A DNA stretch of 64,000 bases from an uncultured bacterium (lineage in GTDB: Bacteria; Cyanobacteriota; Vampirovibrionia; Gastranaerophilales; Gastranaerophilaceae): NCBI GenBank assembly GCA_947073645.1, contig CAMTMK010000007.1:1-64000 (forward strand). The letters are read 5' to 3'. This document shows positions 42,138-50,852 of this stretch, one piece after another. The first letter of the stretch is position 1. Every line of letters starts with the position of its first letter. The translations under genes were made by a program, and so were the position numbers. Below the pieces are notes generated by a model. That model was not told the origin of the DNA and did no database searches. It saw nothing but the letters and a program-made list of their open reading frames with translations.

Positions 42138-44063
42138 ATGAAAAAAATAATAACTGTTTTAGCAGTTATGTTGATTGCAAATTTGGCATGCTCGGCAGAT
42201 GAGCTTACAACAATACTTACTGCAAAACGTGAAATAAAAAATAAACCACTTGTAACAACTACACAAACAGAAGAAAATGACATTCAAGAAATCAGTTTTC
42301 CTGAAGAAATACTGCCTACAGTATTTAAACCGTATGAACCTTCAAAAAATGAAGTTGTTTTCAGTTATACCAAAAATTTAATTAACGCAATAGACCCGAC
42401 AGCCCTGACAAACAGAACTGGAAGCTACCTTCCCGGAGCTCGCGGAATTAATCAACTTGTAATTTACACTCCAAACTACGGTACCAGGACAAATACAAAT
42501 GAATTCGGGGCAGAAGCAGTGGTTGAAGGAAATACTGTAACCGAACTTTCGGGCGCAGACTCATTCATACCCCAAGACGGACTTGTAATAAGCGGTCATG
42601 GCAGAGCAAAAACCTGGATGAATTCTGTAATCAAAGTCGGCACAAAAATCTACATTGATAAATCATCAAATTTAATATATACATATACAACTTCCGAAAG
42701 CTATATTTTTGAATCAGAAAAGAAAATAGCCGAAGCAGAACAAATGCTTCAATATTATCGTTCAACAAGCCCTGATTACAATTGGAAATTACCATACAGC
42801 TATATAAATGATGCAAAAAATTATCTAAAAAAAGCAAGAAAAAATCCTGAAGATGTACAAAAATACTCTCAGCTTGCAATAGAAGCATCAAATGATGCAT
42901 TAAAAAGTGTTCTGCCATACAAAAACGGAGAACTTAAAGGTATTTGGCTAAGACCCACAGAAAAAACGGAAGAGGACATTAAAACATCATTAGACAGACT
43001 AAAATCAGCAGGCATTGATAATATTTTCTTAGAAACTTATTACCACGGAAAAACTATTTTCCCAAGTACCACAATGGAGGCATATGGTTTTACCCCTCAA
43101 TACGAACAATTTGCTGGGATAGACCCTCTTGATATCTGGATAAAAGAAGCTCATAAACGCGGAATGAAAGTTCATACCTGGTTTGAAACCTTCTATGCAG
43201 GAAACCAAAATCCAGATGCAAACCCGAAAAGTATACTTGCAAAAAATCCGTCTTGGGGAAATAAAACAAAAAAAGACTCTGACTTGACAACCCCGTCACG
43301 CAATCCTTCCGAACATAACGGCTACTTTTTAGACCCTGCAAACCCTTATGTGCAAGACTTTTTAGTCAAGCTTTTGGAAGAAATTGCAGTCCGTTACAAA
43401 CCTGACGGCATAAACCTTGACTACATCCGCTATCCAAATTGTATAAGCTCAAGCGAAAACGCAAACTGGGGATATACAGAATTTGCCAGAAACGATTTCT
43501 TTATGATATACGGCGCAGACCCGATTGTCTTGAAAAAAACTGACCCGTTATGGCAGGATTGGAACAATTATCGCAGAGAACAAATCACTAATATGGTTAA
43601 AAAAGCAGGTCAATTAGGCAAAAGAACAAACACCTACATTAGTGCTGTAATTTTTCCTGACAGACAATCTGCACTAACATCTAAGCATCAAGACTGGAAA
43701 ACTTGGTCAACAAGAGGATATTTAAACGGTTTAACACCGCTATTTTTAACCTGTGATTCTAAAACAGCAAACAAAATGATGTCAGATGTTATCAATGCAA
43801 AATCAGGCAGTACAGATTTTTACGCCGGCTTGTTCGTAACATTCATGGGCGGTTCTGATGAAGATTTAATCAGACAAATTCATGAAGCAAGAAAAGTAAA
43901 CGCTAACGGTGTAATTTTATTTGACTATGCACACCTCAATAACAAATACATAAATACCCTCTCAAAAAGCGTATTCGCATCACATTCACCAATAAAACAA
44001 CATAACACAACTGAACAACAATGCGAAAAACGCAAAGGCTGGTGGGTATTTGGCAAAGATTAG
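42138..44063 (+). CDS. Secreted family-10-like glycosyl hydrolase (GHL10/DUF187)
   Basis: A 641-residue protein with a signal peptide (MKKIITVLAVMLIANLACSA). Residues about 265-560 hold the GHL10 (PF02638) barrel: LKGIWLRPTEKT, LKSAGIDNIFLETYYHGKT, AHKRGMKVHTWFETFYAG, DPANPYVQDFLVKLLEEIA and PDGINLDYIRYP, where the Asp-Tyr-Ile-Arg-Tyr-Pro motif carries the presumed acid residues. Such proteins (YngK-like) act on cell-wall or other glycans in the envelope. The N-terminal part (80-190) contains PDGL-like beta structure resembling DUF4985/phosphodiester glycosidase-type modules. It overlaps comEC by 14 nt. Confidence 0.85.
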   Translation: MKKIITVLAVMLIANLACSADELTTILTAKREIKNKPLVTTTQTEENDIQEISFPEEILPTVFKPYEPSKNEVVFSYTKNLINAIDPTALTNRTGSYLPGARGINQLVIYTPNYGTRTNTNEFGAEAVVEGNTVTELSGADSFIPQDGLVISGHGRAKTWMNSVIKVGTKIYIDKSSNLIYTYTTSESYIFESEKKIAEAEQMLQYYRSTSPDYNWKLPYSYINDAKNYLKKARKNPEDVQKYSQLAIEASNDALKSVLPYKNGELKGIWLRPTEKTEEDIKTSLDRLKSAGIDNIFLETYYHGKTIFPSTTMEAYGFTPQYEQFAGIDPLDIWIKEAHKRGMKVHTWFETFYAGNQNPDANPKSILAKNPSWGNKTKKDSDLTTPSRNPSEHNGYFLDPANPYVQDFLVKLLEEIAVRYKPDGINLDYIRYPNCISSSENANWGYTEFARNDFFMIYGADPIVLKKTDPLWQDWNNYRREQITNMVKKAGQLGKRTNTYISAVIFPDRQSALTSKHQDWKTWSTRGYLNGLTPLFLTCDSKTANKMMSDVINAKSGSTDFYAGLFVTFMGGSDEDLIRQIHEARKVNANGVILFDYAHLNNKYINTLSKSVFASHSPIKQHNTTEQQCEKRKGWWVFGKD

Positions 44064-46422
44064 AGATACAGTAAATAAACTTTTACAAAATAAAAACACA
44101 GTGATGTTTATTACATCACTTGTTTTTATGACCGGAATATTAAGTTTTTTCAATGATAACGGCATCTTATGCGCCGGGATTTTAACATTTCTCGGGCTTT
44201 TTGCTATTATAAAAAACTACGTTTCTATAAAATACATAATCTTTTGGATTTTCATATTTTATTTCGGATTTTTTAATGCCTACTTTAGAATACATTCAAC
44301 CGACGAGCTTGCAAGCTACGCAGGACGACAAAAAATAAGCATAAAAGGACAAATTGTATCTATTCCAAATTCTAATGATAACCTCAAAACAAAATTCTTT
44401 TTCAAAACAGATAAAGGTAAAACCCTTGTCACTGTAGCATCTGATGACAAAGATTTTTCAGAATTTCAAATCGGTGATTTTTATGAAATGCAAGGCAGCT
44501 TACGCACTCCTTTTAAAGCAGGAAACCCATCTCAATTTGACTATGGAAAATATCTTAGAAACTTTGATACATACACCGTTTTTTATGCGGACAAAGAAAA
44601 CTGCAAACCGCTTGATAAAAAACTGTCTTTTAAATGGCGCTTTCTTCAAAACTTAAATATACTAAGAGATAAAATTATCAAAGTTCATGCTAAATATCTA
44701 AAGTCACCAAACCTTGAAATTTTAGGCGGAATTGTTTTCGGTGATGACGCTGTAGCTCCTCCCGACTATATTAAAGCATCATTTGTAAACTCCGGATTAC
44801 TCCATATACTTGCCGCATCAGGTATGAACGTTGCTTTTATTTACGGGTTCTGGGTGTTTTTTATGAGGCGGCTAAAAGCACCGTTTAAGCTCACTGTTAG
44901 CACAGGCATGGGACTTGTTATAATATATACGTTTATGACAGGCTTGGGGGCATCTGTAATTCGTGCTTCCTTAATGCTTCTGCTTGTTCTTGCAGGTAAA
45001 CTCATAGACAGAGATGCTCACAGCGTTTCACTTCTTGCATTTGTTGCGATGCTTATGTTGATATATAATCCCGCATTTATCAATGATGTTGGCTTCCAGC
45101 TTTCATTTATTGTAACTTTTGGAATACTTACGACTGCTAATATTATTTTTGAAAGATTTAAGGACAGTAAAGTTCCCAACTGGCTTACAGGAGCATTACT
45201 TATTCCAATTGTTGCTCAAATTTGGGTTGCCCCGATTCAAATGTTTTATTTTAATACTTTCAGTACTTACTCGGTACTTGCAAATGTATGCAGTATGCCG
45301 TTTTTAAGTATTGTAAGTTTTGGCGGTTTTATAAGCTCAATTCTTGCTATATTTACACCGTTTACAGACAAAATATGTATGGCACTTGATTTTGTGCTGA
45401 ACTATGTTTTGCACTGTATTGTATTTATTTCAAATTTCTTCTCAAATTTATCACATTCACTCTTAACCACAACTCATCCGAATATCTTCCAAATATGCAT
45501 ATATTACTTAATTATCTTGTTAATTACTCTTTCAATAAAAACAACTTTCAGCAAAAAGATTACGATGATTTGCCTGTCTTCACTTATTTTGTTAGCTTTT
45601 ACTCTAATAAATATTCCTGCAAAAGACTTGCAAATTATAACTTTTGATGTTCAAAATGCAGACTGCTTTCTTATAAAAACACCTAATAACAAATATTTTA
45701 TAATTGACACAGGCAGAGCAGGCTATAGAGGAAGTAAAGCACAGGCAAATTCTATTATTATCAAATACCTGAAAGACAGAGGGATTAAAAATATTGAAGG
45801 AATGATTATCACGCACTTTGATAATGACCACTCAGGCGGTGCTGTTGATATTATGACTAACCTAAAGGTAAAACAGGTTTATGTAAACTCGTTTAAAGAC
45901 AAATCAATGACATCTGTTGAAATTTACAAAACACTTCGTAAAAAAGAAATTCCTGCCCGAATTCCAAAAGGTATTATATATGAAGAACCGAATTTAATAA
46001 TGAACACATTTATTGCAAATTCAAACGAAGATAATGAAAAATCAATAATAACACTTTTAAGCTATAAAAATTTTGATATGTTATTCACAGGAGATGCTGG
46101 AACGGGAGCTTTTAAACAGTTAAAAACTCAACTTCCCGCCAGTATTGAAGTACTGAAGGTCGGACATCATGGCGGTAACAACGTTGTGAATTCAGAAATG
46201 CTTGAAGCTATGAATATACAAACTTCCATTATCTCAACAGGTCCGAATGCTTTTGGTCATCCAACGGCTGGAACTCTTGATGTTTTAAGAAATACAAACA
46301 TATATAGAACTGACAGACACAATTCTATAAAAATCAATTCTGACGGAAATTCTTACAAAATCTATACTTACAACCAGTCAAAACATAAATATATGTTATC
46401 CAAGAGTTTTTCTGTCCTCTAG
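44050..46422 (+). CDS. comEC: DNA internalization competence protein ComEC/Rec2
   Basis: A 790-residue polytopic protein, the channel for transforming DNA. The order is: N-terminal membrane helices and OB-like domain (about 1-200, KISIKGQIVSI), Competence domain with many membrane helices (about 225-500, HILAASGMNVAFIYG, FMTGLGASVIRASLM) and a C-terminal metallo-beta-lactamase-like domain (about 530-780: TFDVQNADCFLI, ITHFDNDHSGGAVDI, GHHGGNN). The start is TTG inside the end of the GHL10 gene. Together with prepilin genes this implies natural transformation capacity. Its 3' end overlaps convergent pyrF by 27 nt. Confidence 0.94.
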   Translation: MAKIRDTVNKLLQNKNTVMFITSLVFMTGILSFFNDNGILCAGILTFLGLFAIIKNYVSIKYIIFWIFIFYFGFFNAYFRIHSTDELASYAGRQKISIKGQIVSIPNSNDNLKTKFFFKTDKGKTLVTVASDDKDFSEFQIGDFYEMQGSLRTPFKAGNPSQFDYGKYLRNFDTYTVFYADKENCKPLDKKLSFKWRFLQNLNILRDKIIKVHAKYLKSPNLEILGGIVFGDDAVAPPDYIKASFVNSGLLHILAASGMNVAFIYGFWVFFMRRLKAPFKLTVSTGMGLVIIYTFMTGLGASVIRASLMLLLVLAGKLIDRDAHSVSLLAFVAMLMLIYNPAFINDVGFQLSFIVTFGILTTANIIFERFKDSKVPNWLTGALLIPIVAQIWVAPIQMFYFNTFSTYSVLANVCSMPFLSIVSFGGFISSILAIFTPFTDKICMALDFVLNYVLHCIVFISNFFSNLSHSLLTTTHPNIFQICIYYLIILLITLSIKTTFSKKITMICLSSLILLAFTLINIPAKDLQIITFDVQNADCFLIKTPNNKYFIIDTGRAGYRGSKAQANSIIIKYLKDRGIKNIEGMIITHFDNDHSGGAVDIMTNLKVKQVYVNSFKDKSMTSVEIYKTLRKKEIPARIPKGIIYEEPNLIMNTFIANSNEDNEKSIITLLSYKNFDMLFTGDAGTGAFKQLKTQLPASIEVLKVGHHGGNNVVNSEMLEAMNIQTSIISTGPNAFGHPTAGTLDVLRNTNIYRTDRHNSIKINSDGNSYKIYTYNQSKHKYMLSKSFSVL

Positions 46423-47154
46423 TGCTGTTTCAATTTCATCAATAATAAGTTTCGCTGCTGAAACTCTATCTTCAGCAGTAGTAATAGGTCTTCCGACAAC
46501 CATAAAATCAACCCCTGCCAAAATAGCATCTCTCGGAGTATCAACTCTTACCTGATCATTAACAGACGACCAGGTAGGACGGGTTGCGGGACAGAGAATA
46601 ATAAAATCATCACCTATTTCTTTTCTAATCCTTTTAGCTTCCTCTGCACTTGCAATAACCCCGTCGAGTCCAGTTTCTTTAGCAACTTTTGCAAGCTGTA
46701 TAACAAAATCTTCAATATTTTTATCAACACAAAGTTCTGTAGTCAAAGTTTTCTGCCCAAAACTTGATAAAAGTGTAACCCCCAAAATAGTAGGAGCTTC
46801 AATACCGTATGCTTTTGCTGTCGCACGAGAAGCCTTCACTACAGCAGAAGTCATTTTTGAACCGCCTTGAATATGAACATTAAAGAAATTCACATTATTT
46901 TTCACAAGATTAATACAAGCCTTTTGGACACTATGCGGAATATCATGAAACTTACAGTCATAATAACATTTTGCCCCATGCTCCTGCAAAAGTCTGAACG
47001 CCTCAAAACCATAATTAACAATCAACGGCAAACCAACTTTAAAATATCCCACATAATCTTTTAATTCTTTAACGAGGTCTTCTGCCTCTTTCAGATTATC
47101 CACATCCAACGCAAGGATAATTCTGTCTTTAGCGTATAAAGGTTTTTCAATCAT
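46396..47154 (-). CDS. pyrF: Orotidine 5'-phosphate decarboxylase
   Basis: A 252-residue TIM-barrel enzyme of the last UMP synthesis step. IILALDVDNLKEAEDLVKEL, YFKVGLPLIVNYG, CYYDCKFHDIPHSVQKA (the Lys-Asp catalytic set D-x-K-x-x-D-I is intact) and VVGRPITTAEDRVSA are present. This is the shorter bacterial type. TTGATT, 17 nt, TAAGAT and 6 nt precede the ATG, so the message is likely leaderless. Its 3' end overlaps comEC. Confidence 0.96.
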   Translation of the reverse strand: MIEKPLYAKDRIILALDVDNLKEAEDLVKELKDYVGYFKVGLPLIVNYGFEAFRLLQEHGAKCYYDCKFHDIPHSVQKACINLVKNNVNFFNVHIQGGSKMTSAVVKASRATAKAYGIEAPTILGVTLLSSFGQKTLTTELCVDKNIEDFVIQLAKVAKETGLDGVIASAEEAKRIRKEIGDDFIILCPATRPTWSSVNDQVRVDTPRDAILAGVDFMVVGRPITTAEDRVSAAKLIIDEIETALEDRKTLG

Positions 47155-47160
47155 GGGAAA

Positions 47161-47189
47161 ATCTTAGCACTTTGACAGAATAAAATCAA
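47161..47189 (-). promoter_or_regulatory. Leaderless promoter of pyrF
   Basis: On the minus strand TTGATT (47189-47184), 17 nt, TAAGAT (47166-47161), 6 nt, ATG at 47154. Confidence 0.6.
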
Positions 47190-47192
47190 GCC

Positions 47193-47221
47193 TTGACAAA
47201 ATATTAAAAATCTTACATAAT
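47193..47221 (+). promoter_or_regulatory. Promoter of the poly-C prepilin gene
   Basis: Consensus TTGACA (47193-47198), 17 nt, CATAAT (47216-47221). It is followed by a GAGG ribosome site and ATG at 47241, so the interrupted gene still has full expression signals. Confidence 0.72.
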
Positions 47222-47240
47222 AAATTTTGAGGTATTTATT

Positions 47241-48054
47241 ATGAAAAAGCTTAAAATCCCCCCCCCCCAACGGTATCCGTTTAACCCAACATATCGGGTT
47301 TTGTAAAAATTTTAACGGTGGATTTACTTTAGCTGAGGTTTTAATCACATTAGGAATTATAGGTGTAGTTGCTTCGATAACTTTACCGTCATTAATTAAT
47401 AACTTTAAAAATCAACAATATGTAAATCAATTAAAAAAATCATATTCAGAGATTGGTAATATTTTCAAATTTATGATGGCAAAAGATGAAGTTGAAAGTT
47501 TAGATGAAACTGAATTTTTCAGCAGTTTTCCGGGAGAAACTCAAAATTCATCAGGAGTTCCTGAATACTTAGACACTGCACTGGGAAAATATTTTAACGT
47601 TTTAAAAACATGTCATAGAAACGATACAACTTGTAATTCGATTAAATATAAAAGCTTACACAATAACCCGCTAGAAAACGACATTAATGATTATAATTTC
47701 TACACAGCAGGCGGACAAATTATTTACATGGGTGAATTCAAGCGTTCCAGACTGCCTGAAGAATATAATAAAGATGCTCAATTAGCCGGCTGTCCTGCAA
47801 TAATAGGAGTTATTAGAATTGACGTAAACGGCGAAAAAGGCCCCAATAAATATGGCAGAGATTTATTTACATATCGATTATGCGTTAACGGAAAGCTCTT
47901 TGCTGAAGGCAGTAAAGAACTCTCAATGACAGCAGGAGAGAATTACACCAGCTACTGGTGGAAGACAAGCTATTCCTGCAGTGGTAATAATAAAGGTATA
48001 GGCCACGGCTGTGCCGGACGTGTTATGGAAAACGGTTGGAAAATGGATTATTAA
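47241..48054 (+). CDS. Type IV prepilin-like protein, frame-shifted by a poly-C tract (apparently phase-OFF)
   Basis: The gene starts at ATG 47241 (GAGG 8 nt upstream). A run of eleven C after codon 5 throws it out of frame, so only 21 codons are translated. With C10 it would read MKKLKIPPPNG, then NFNGGFTLAEVLITLGIIGVV and continue without a stop through the open frame ending at 48054. This gives a class III prepilin of about 270 residues, ending CAGRVMENGWKMDY. The mature part has Cys pairs and a Gly-Asn-rich C-terminus like the disrupted gene at 58867. The ATG at 47473 is not a credible start. Phase variation is the favoured reading; a sequencing or assembly error in the homopolymer is the alternative. 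Confidence 0.75.
47258..47268 (+). repeat. Poly-C tract (C11) inside a prepilin gene
   Basis: Eleven consecutive C directly after codon 5. C10 restores the full prepilin frame; C11 gives a stop after 21 codons. A homopolymer of this length in AT-rich DNA and at this position is the classical form of an on/off contingency switch. Confidence 0.92.
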
Positions 48055-49118
48055 TCATTTTCTTCAACCTGAGGCAGCTCTTTTGTATAAGTACAGCCCA
48101 ATTTTTCTAATTTCGTAATCTGATTGATAATATTGCCTGTGCCGTTTAATTTTTTTAATGAGGTATCAAGATTATCGCGAATTTTTAAAAGCTCAGATAA
48201 TAATGATGCAAATTTGTCGTGAACACTTGTACAAAGTCTTGCCATTTCCAATACATTTTTATTTTGACGGTCAACAACGTGAAAAGAATTGATAATCTTT
48301 AATGAAGCAAGCAATGTCGAAGGCGATACCGGCATTACTTTATTTTTCCACGCAAAATCCCATAGTGCGCATTCATCACAAAACATCATAGAATAACAAC
48401 TCTCAATAGGAATAAACATCAAAACATAATCCGGAGAAGCTTCCTCTACAGAATAATCACGCTTTGCAAGCCCTGTAATATGAGCTTTTGTAGAATCAAT
48501 AAACTGCTTATAATGGATTTGTTTTTCCATTTCATCTTCTGCATTTACAAACCCGTCCCAGGCTGAAAAAGAAGTTTTACTGTCAATAAATATACATTTT
48601 CCCTCTGGTAAAAATACAGTAGCATCAGGTCTGCCCTCAGCAGTTCCCATTTGAATTTTATATTCTTCATCCTTACGAAGCCCCGATGCTTCCAAAACTC
48701 TTTCTAGAACAATTTCACCCCAGCGTCCCGATGTTCTGTTATCGGATTTCATAACATTTACAAGCGAATTTGCATCGTGAGAAATTTTATTCCCTGTTTC
48801 AAGGAAATTTTTAATATTCATATCAAATTTTGTAAAATGCTCTGTTTCTGCCTTGAAATTTTCCTCAGCACGCTTTTCAAAATCTTCAATACGTTCTCTG
48901 AAACGCTTGAAAAACTCCTCCAGCTTTTCTTTATTATGTTCAGATAATTCTGATGAGCTTTCTTTAAATATTCTGTTTGCAGTGTTTTCAAAATACAGCT
49001 TCATTTGCTCGAGCATCATATCCTGCGATGCTTTATTATTTTTATTAATAACTTTGAACGGAATAAATACGCACAAAGCTCCAATTAAAAAACCAACCAA
49101 AAATATTAAAATCTGCAT
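48051..49118 (-). CDS. rmuC: DNA recombination protein RmuC
   Basis: A 355-residue membrane-anchored protein. The N-terminal helix (QILIFLVGFLIGALCVFIPF) is followed by a coiled coil (40-110) and the RmuC domain with a restriction-nuclease-like fold: GRWGEIVLERVLEASGLR, EGRPDATVFLPEGKCIFIDSKTSFSAWDGF and DYVLMFIPIESCYSM. It limits inversion at short repeats in E. coli. An ATG at 49124 is only 3 nt after the GGGAG site, so the ATG at 49118 is preferred. Confidence 0.93.
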   Translation of the reverse strand: MQILIFLVGFLIGALCVFIPFKVINKNNKASQDMMLEQMKLYFENTANRIFKESSSELSEHNKEKLEEFFKRFRERIEDFEKRAEENFKAETEHFTKFDMNIKNFLETGNKISHDANSLVNVMKSDNRTSGRWGEIVLERVLEASGLRKDEEYKIQMGTAEGRPDATVFLPEGKCIFIDSKTSFSAWDGFVNAEDEMEKQIHYKQFIDSTKAHITGLAKRDYSVEEASPDYVLMFIPIESCYSMMFCDECALWDFAWKNKVMPVSPSTLLASLKIINSFHVVDRQNKNVLEMARLCTSVHDKFASLLSELLKIRDNLDTSLKKLNGTGNIINQITKLEKLGCTYTKELPQVEEND

Positions 49119-49188
49119 ACACATTTTCTCCCTATATAAAAATTATACCACAAGAAGATTAGTTCAAATAGATTAGAAAATTTGAAAA

Positions 49189-49354
49189 TCAACCATGCGG
49201 ACACAAATCCTAAAAGCATGGTGTAGAGCATGGTTGAGGCTATTTATCAATCCAAAGATGTAAGACAAATTCTCAAACCGTTATTCAGCCAATATCAATC
49301 AGGGCATGGATGAAAAGAACCCTCTAAAAGTTGTAGTATCTATAGTGTAGAGGG
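49189..49354 (+). promoter_or_regulatory. Structured 5' leader of the response regulator with competing hairpins
   Basis: TCAACCATGC (49189-49198) pairs perfectly over 10 bp with GCATGGTTGA (49228-49237). It can instead pair over 7 bp with a second copy GCATGGT (49216-49222). Closer to the gene CCCTCTA (49320-49326) pairs with TAGAGGG (49348-49354), just upstream of the CAGGGAG ribosome site. Alternative pairing suggests a regulated leader; no known riboswitch class is recognised. Confidence 0.45.
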
Positions 49355-49376
49355 AACAAAAACAGGGAGATATAAA

Positions 49377-50069
49377 ATGAGAGAGTTTAAAAGAAAATCA
49401 AGAATACTTTTAATTGACGACAATGCTGATCATTTAAGAGGAGTTAAAGAACTTATTACACTTGAAAGCAGTTACGATGTAGTAGGCGCAACAACAAGTG
49501 CTAATATGGGCACAAACCTTGCAAAAAAATATCGTCCCGATATCATTCTAATGGATATTAATATGCCTGAAAAAGACGGCTTGCAAACTATCCAGGAGCT
49601 TGAAAAATTAGACTTAGGCGTAAAAGTAATCGCATTAAGCGGTTATGACGATGCTGATTTAATCTTCAGAGCAATGAAATTAGGTGCTAAAGGCTACGTT
49701 CTAAAAACTATGGCATCTGCTCAATTAATCTATGCAATCGATGAAGTTGCATCAGGAAAAATCTACCTTCCTACAGCTCTTACCTCAAGATTTTTCGAAT
49801 ACTTCCAACGTTCCTTCAAAGAAGAAGCTCAAACTTCAACAGAAGAAAATCTTCTTACCTATTTGACAGCAAGAGAAGAAGAGGTTTTGGAATTATTAAC
49901 ACAAGGTAATAACTACAAAGGTATTGCAGGAAAATTATTTATCTCGGAAACTACAGTTAAAACACACGTAAACAATATTTTCCAAAAACTACAGGTAAAT
50001 GACAGAACTCAAGCAGTACTTTATGCACTAAACAACGGTTTTGCTAACAGAAAAGCAATTCGCGCATAA
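49377..50069 (+). CDS. NarL/FixJ-family response regulator
   Basis: A 230-residue two-component regulator. The receiver domain (8-125) has acidic pocket LLIDDNAD, phospho-acceptor Asp60 in IILMDINMP, VIALSGYDD and the conserved Lys in GYVLKTM. The LuxR-type HTH (about 160-222) reads LTAREEEVLELLTQGNNYKG, IAGKLFISETTVKTHVNNIF. GGGAG precedes the ATG after a long structured leader. A hairpin separates it from the histidine kinase at 50138, which is the likely partner. Confidence 0.95.
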   Translation: MREFKRKSRILLIDDNADHLRGVKELITLESSYDVVGATTSANMGTNLAKKYRPDIILMDINMPEKDGLQTIQELEKLDLGVKVIALSGYDDADLIFRAMKLGAKGYVLKTMASAQLIYAIDEVASGKIYLPTALTSRFFEYFQRSFKEEAQTSTEENLLTYLTAREEEVLELLTQGNNYKGIAGKLFISETTVKTHVNNIFQKLQVNDRTQAVLYALNNGFANRKAIRA

Positions 50070-50091
50070 GAAATTATTATAAAAATTTGTA

Positions 50092-50122
50092 AGGGTTCGG
50101 TTTTACGACCGAACCCTCTTTG
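50092..50122 (+). terminator. Hairpin terminator or attenuator between regulator and kinase genes
   Basis: AGGGTTCGGT, 6-nt loop, ACCGAACCCT, followed by CTTTGTTT. The T-run is imperfect, so partial read-through into the kinase gene is likely and would lower kinase relative to regulator. Confidence 0.7.
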
Positions 50123-50137
50123 TTTAAATGAGGTAAA

Positions 50138-50788
50138 ATGAACGAATTATTATCACAGCAATCAAGATGTATAGCACACGAAATCCGAAACCATATTTCA
50201 ATTTGCGAACTTTATACACGAATAATCAAAAAAAATCTTGAAAATGAAGGCTTCAGAAACGACTCAATTGATAATGCAATAAAATGTATCACCAAATCAC
50301 TAAAAATTATGAACAATTCTCTTTTAGATTTAAAATCCCTAAATAATTTTTCACCCGAGATTTGTGATATTCAGGCTGTTTTACAAGAAGGAATAAACCT
50401 TTCAACCATTTACACAGAAGATAAAGATATTAAAATAAATTTTGAAGCAAAAGACACAGCTCCCGTATATATTGACGAAAACAAATTTCTTGCCTGTATA
50501 GTAAACATAATAAAAAATGCAATAGAAGCAATTAATAATAAAGGTGCAATAAACATAATTCTGTATATAACCGAACAAGTTTCAATAAAAATTTCCAATA
50601 ACGGTGAACCGATTAAAAACCCTCAAGAAATATTTAATGCAGGATTTACCACCAAACCTTCAGGAAGCGGGCTAGGACTTCATATTTGCGCCAATAATTT
50701 ACTTGCACAAAATGCTCAATTAAAATTAACTAAATCTACTCCTGAAATTACAGAATTTGAAATCACTTTACCTATTTACAAAAATTAA
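50138..50788 (+). CDS. Cytoplasmic histidine kinase without sensor domain
   Basis: A 216-residue kinase. The H-box is RCIAHEIRNHISIC (His about residue 14), the N-box FLACIVNIIKNAIEAINN, then GFTTKPSGSGLGLHIC (F and G boxes) and a final beta strand. No sensor, PAS or membrane segment; the input is unknown. GAGG precedes the ATG. It lies directly after the NarL-type regulator and is probably its phosphodonor. Confidence 0.9.
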   Translation: MNELLSQQSRCIAHEIRNHISICELYTRIIKKNLENEGFRNDSIDNAIKCITKSLKIMNNSLLDLKSLNNFSPEICDIQAVLQEGINLSTIYTEDKDIKINFEAKDTAPVYIDENKFLACIVNIIKNAIEAINNKGAINIILYITEQVSIKISNNGEPIKNPQEIFNAGFTTKPSGSGLGLHICANNLLAQNAQLKLTKSTPEITEFEITLPIYKN

Positions 50789-50852
50789 TTAAAAAGGCAA
50801 AAATCAATATTTCCCTGGTTTTATATTTATATAGGGAAAACAAGGGAAAATT

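Noticed and set aside
47473-48054. A stand-alone 193-residue gene starting at ATG 47473
   Set aside because: It lacks a ribosome site and a secretion signal. It is the tail of the prepilin gene that begins at 47241 and is put out of frame by the C11 tract.
49189-49237. Reading the paired segments before the response regulator as a terminator
   Set aside because: No T-run follows the stem; a regulatory leader is a better description.
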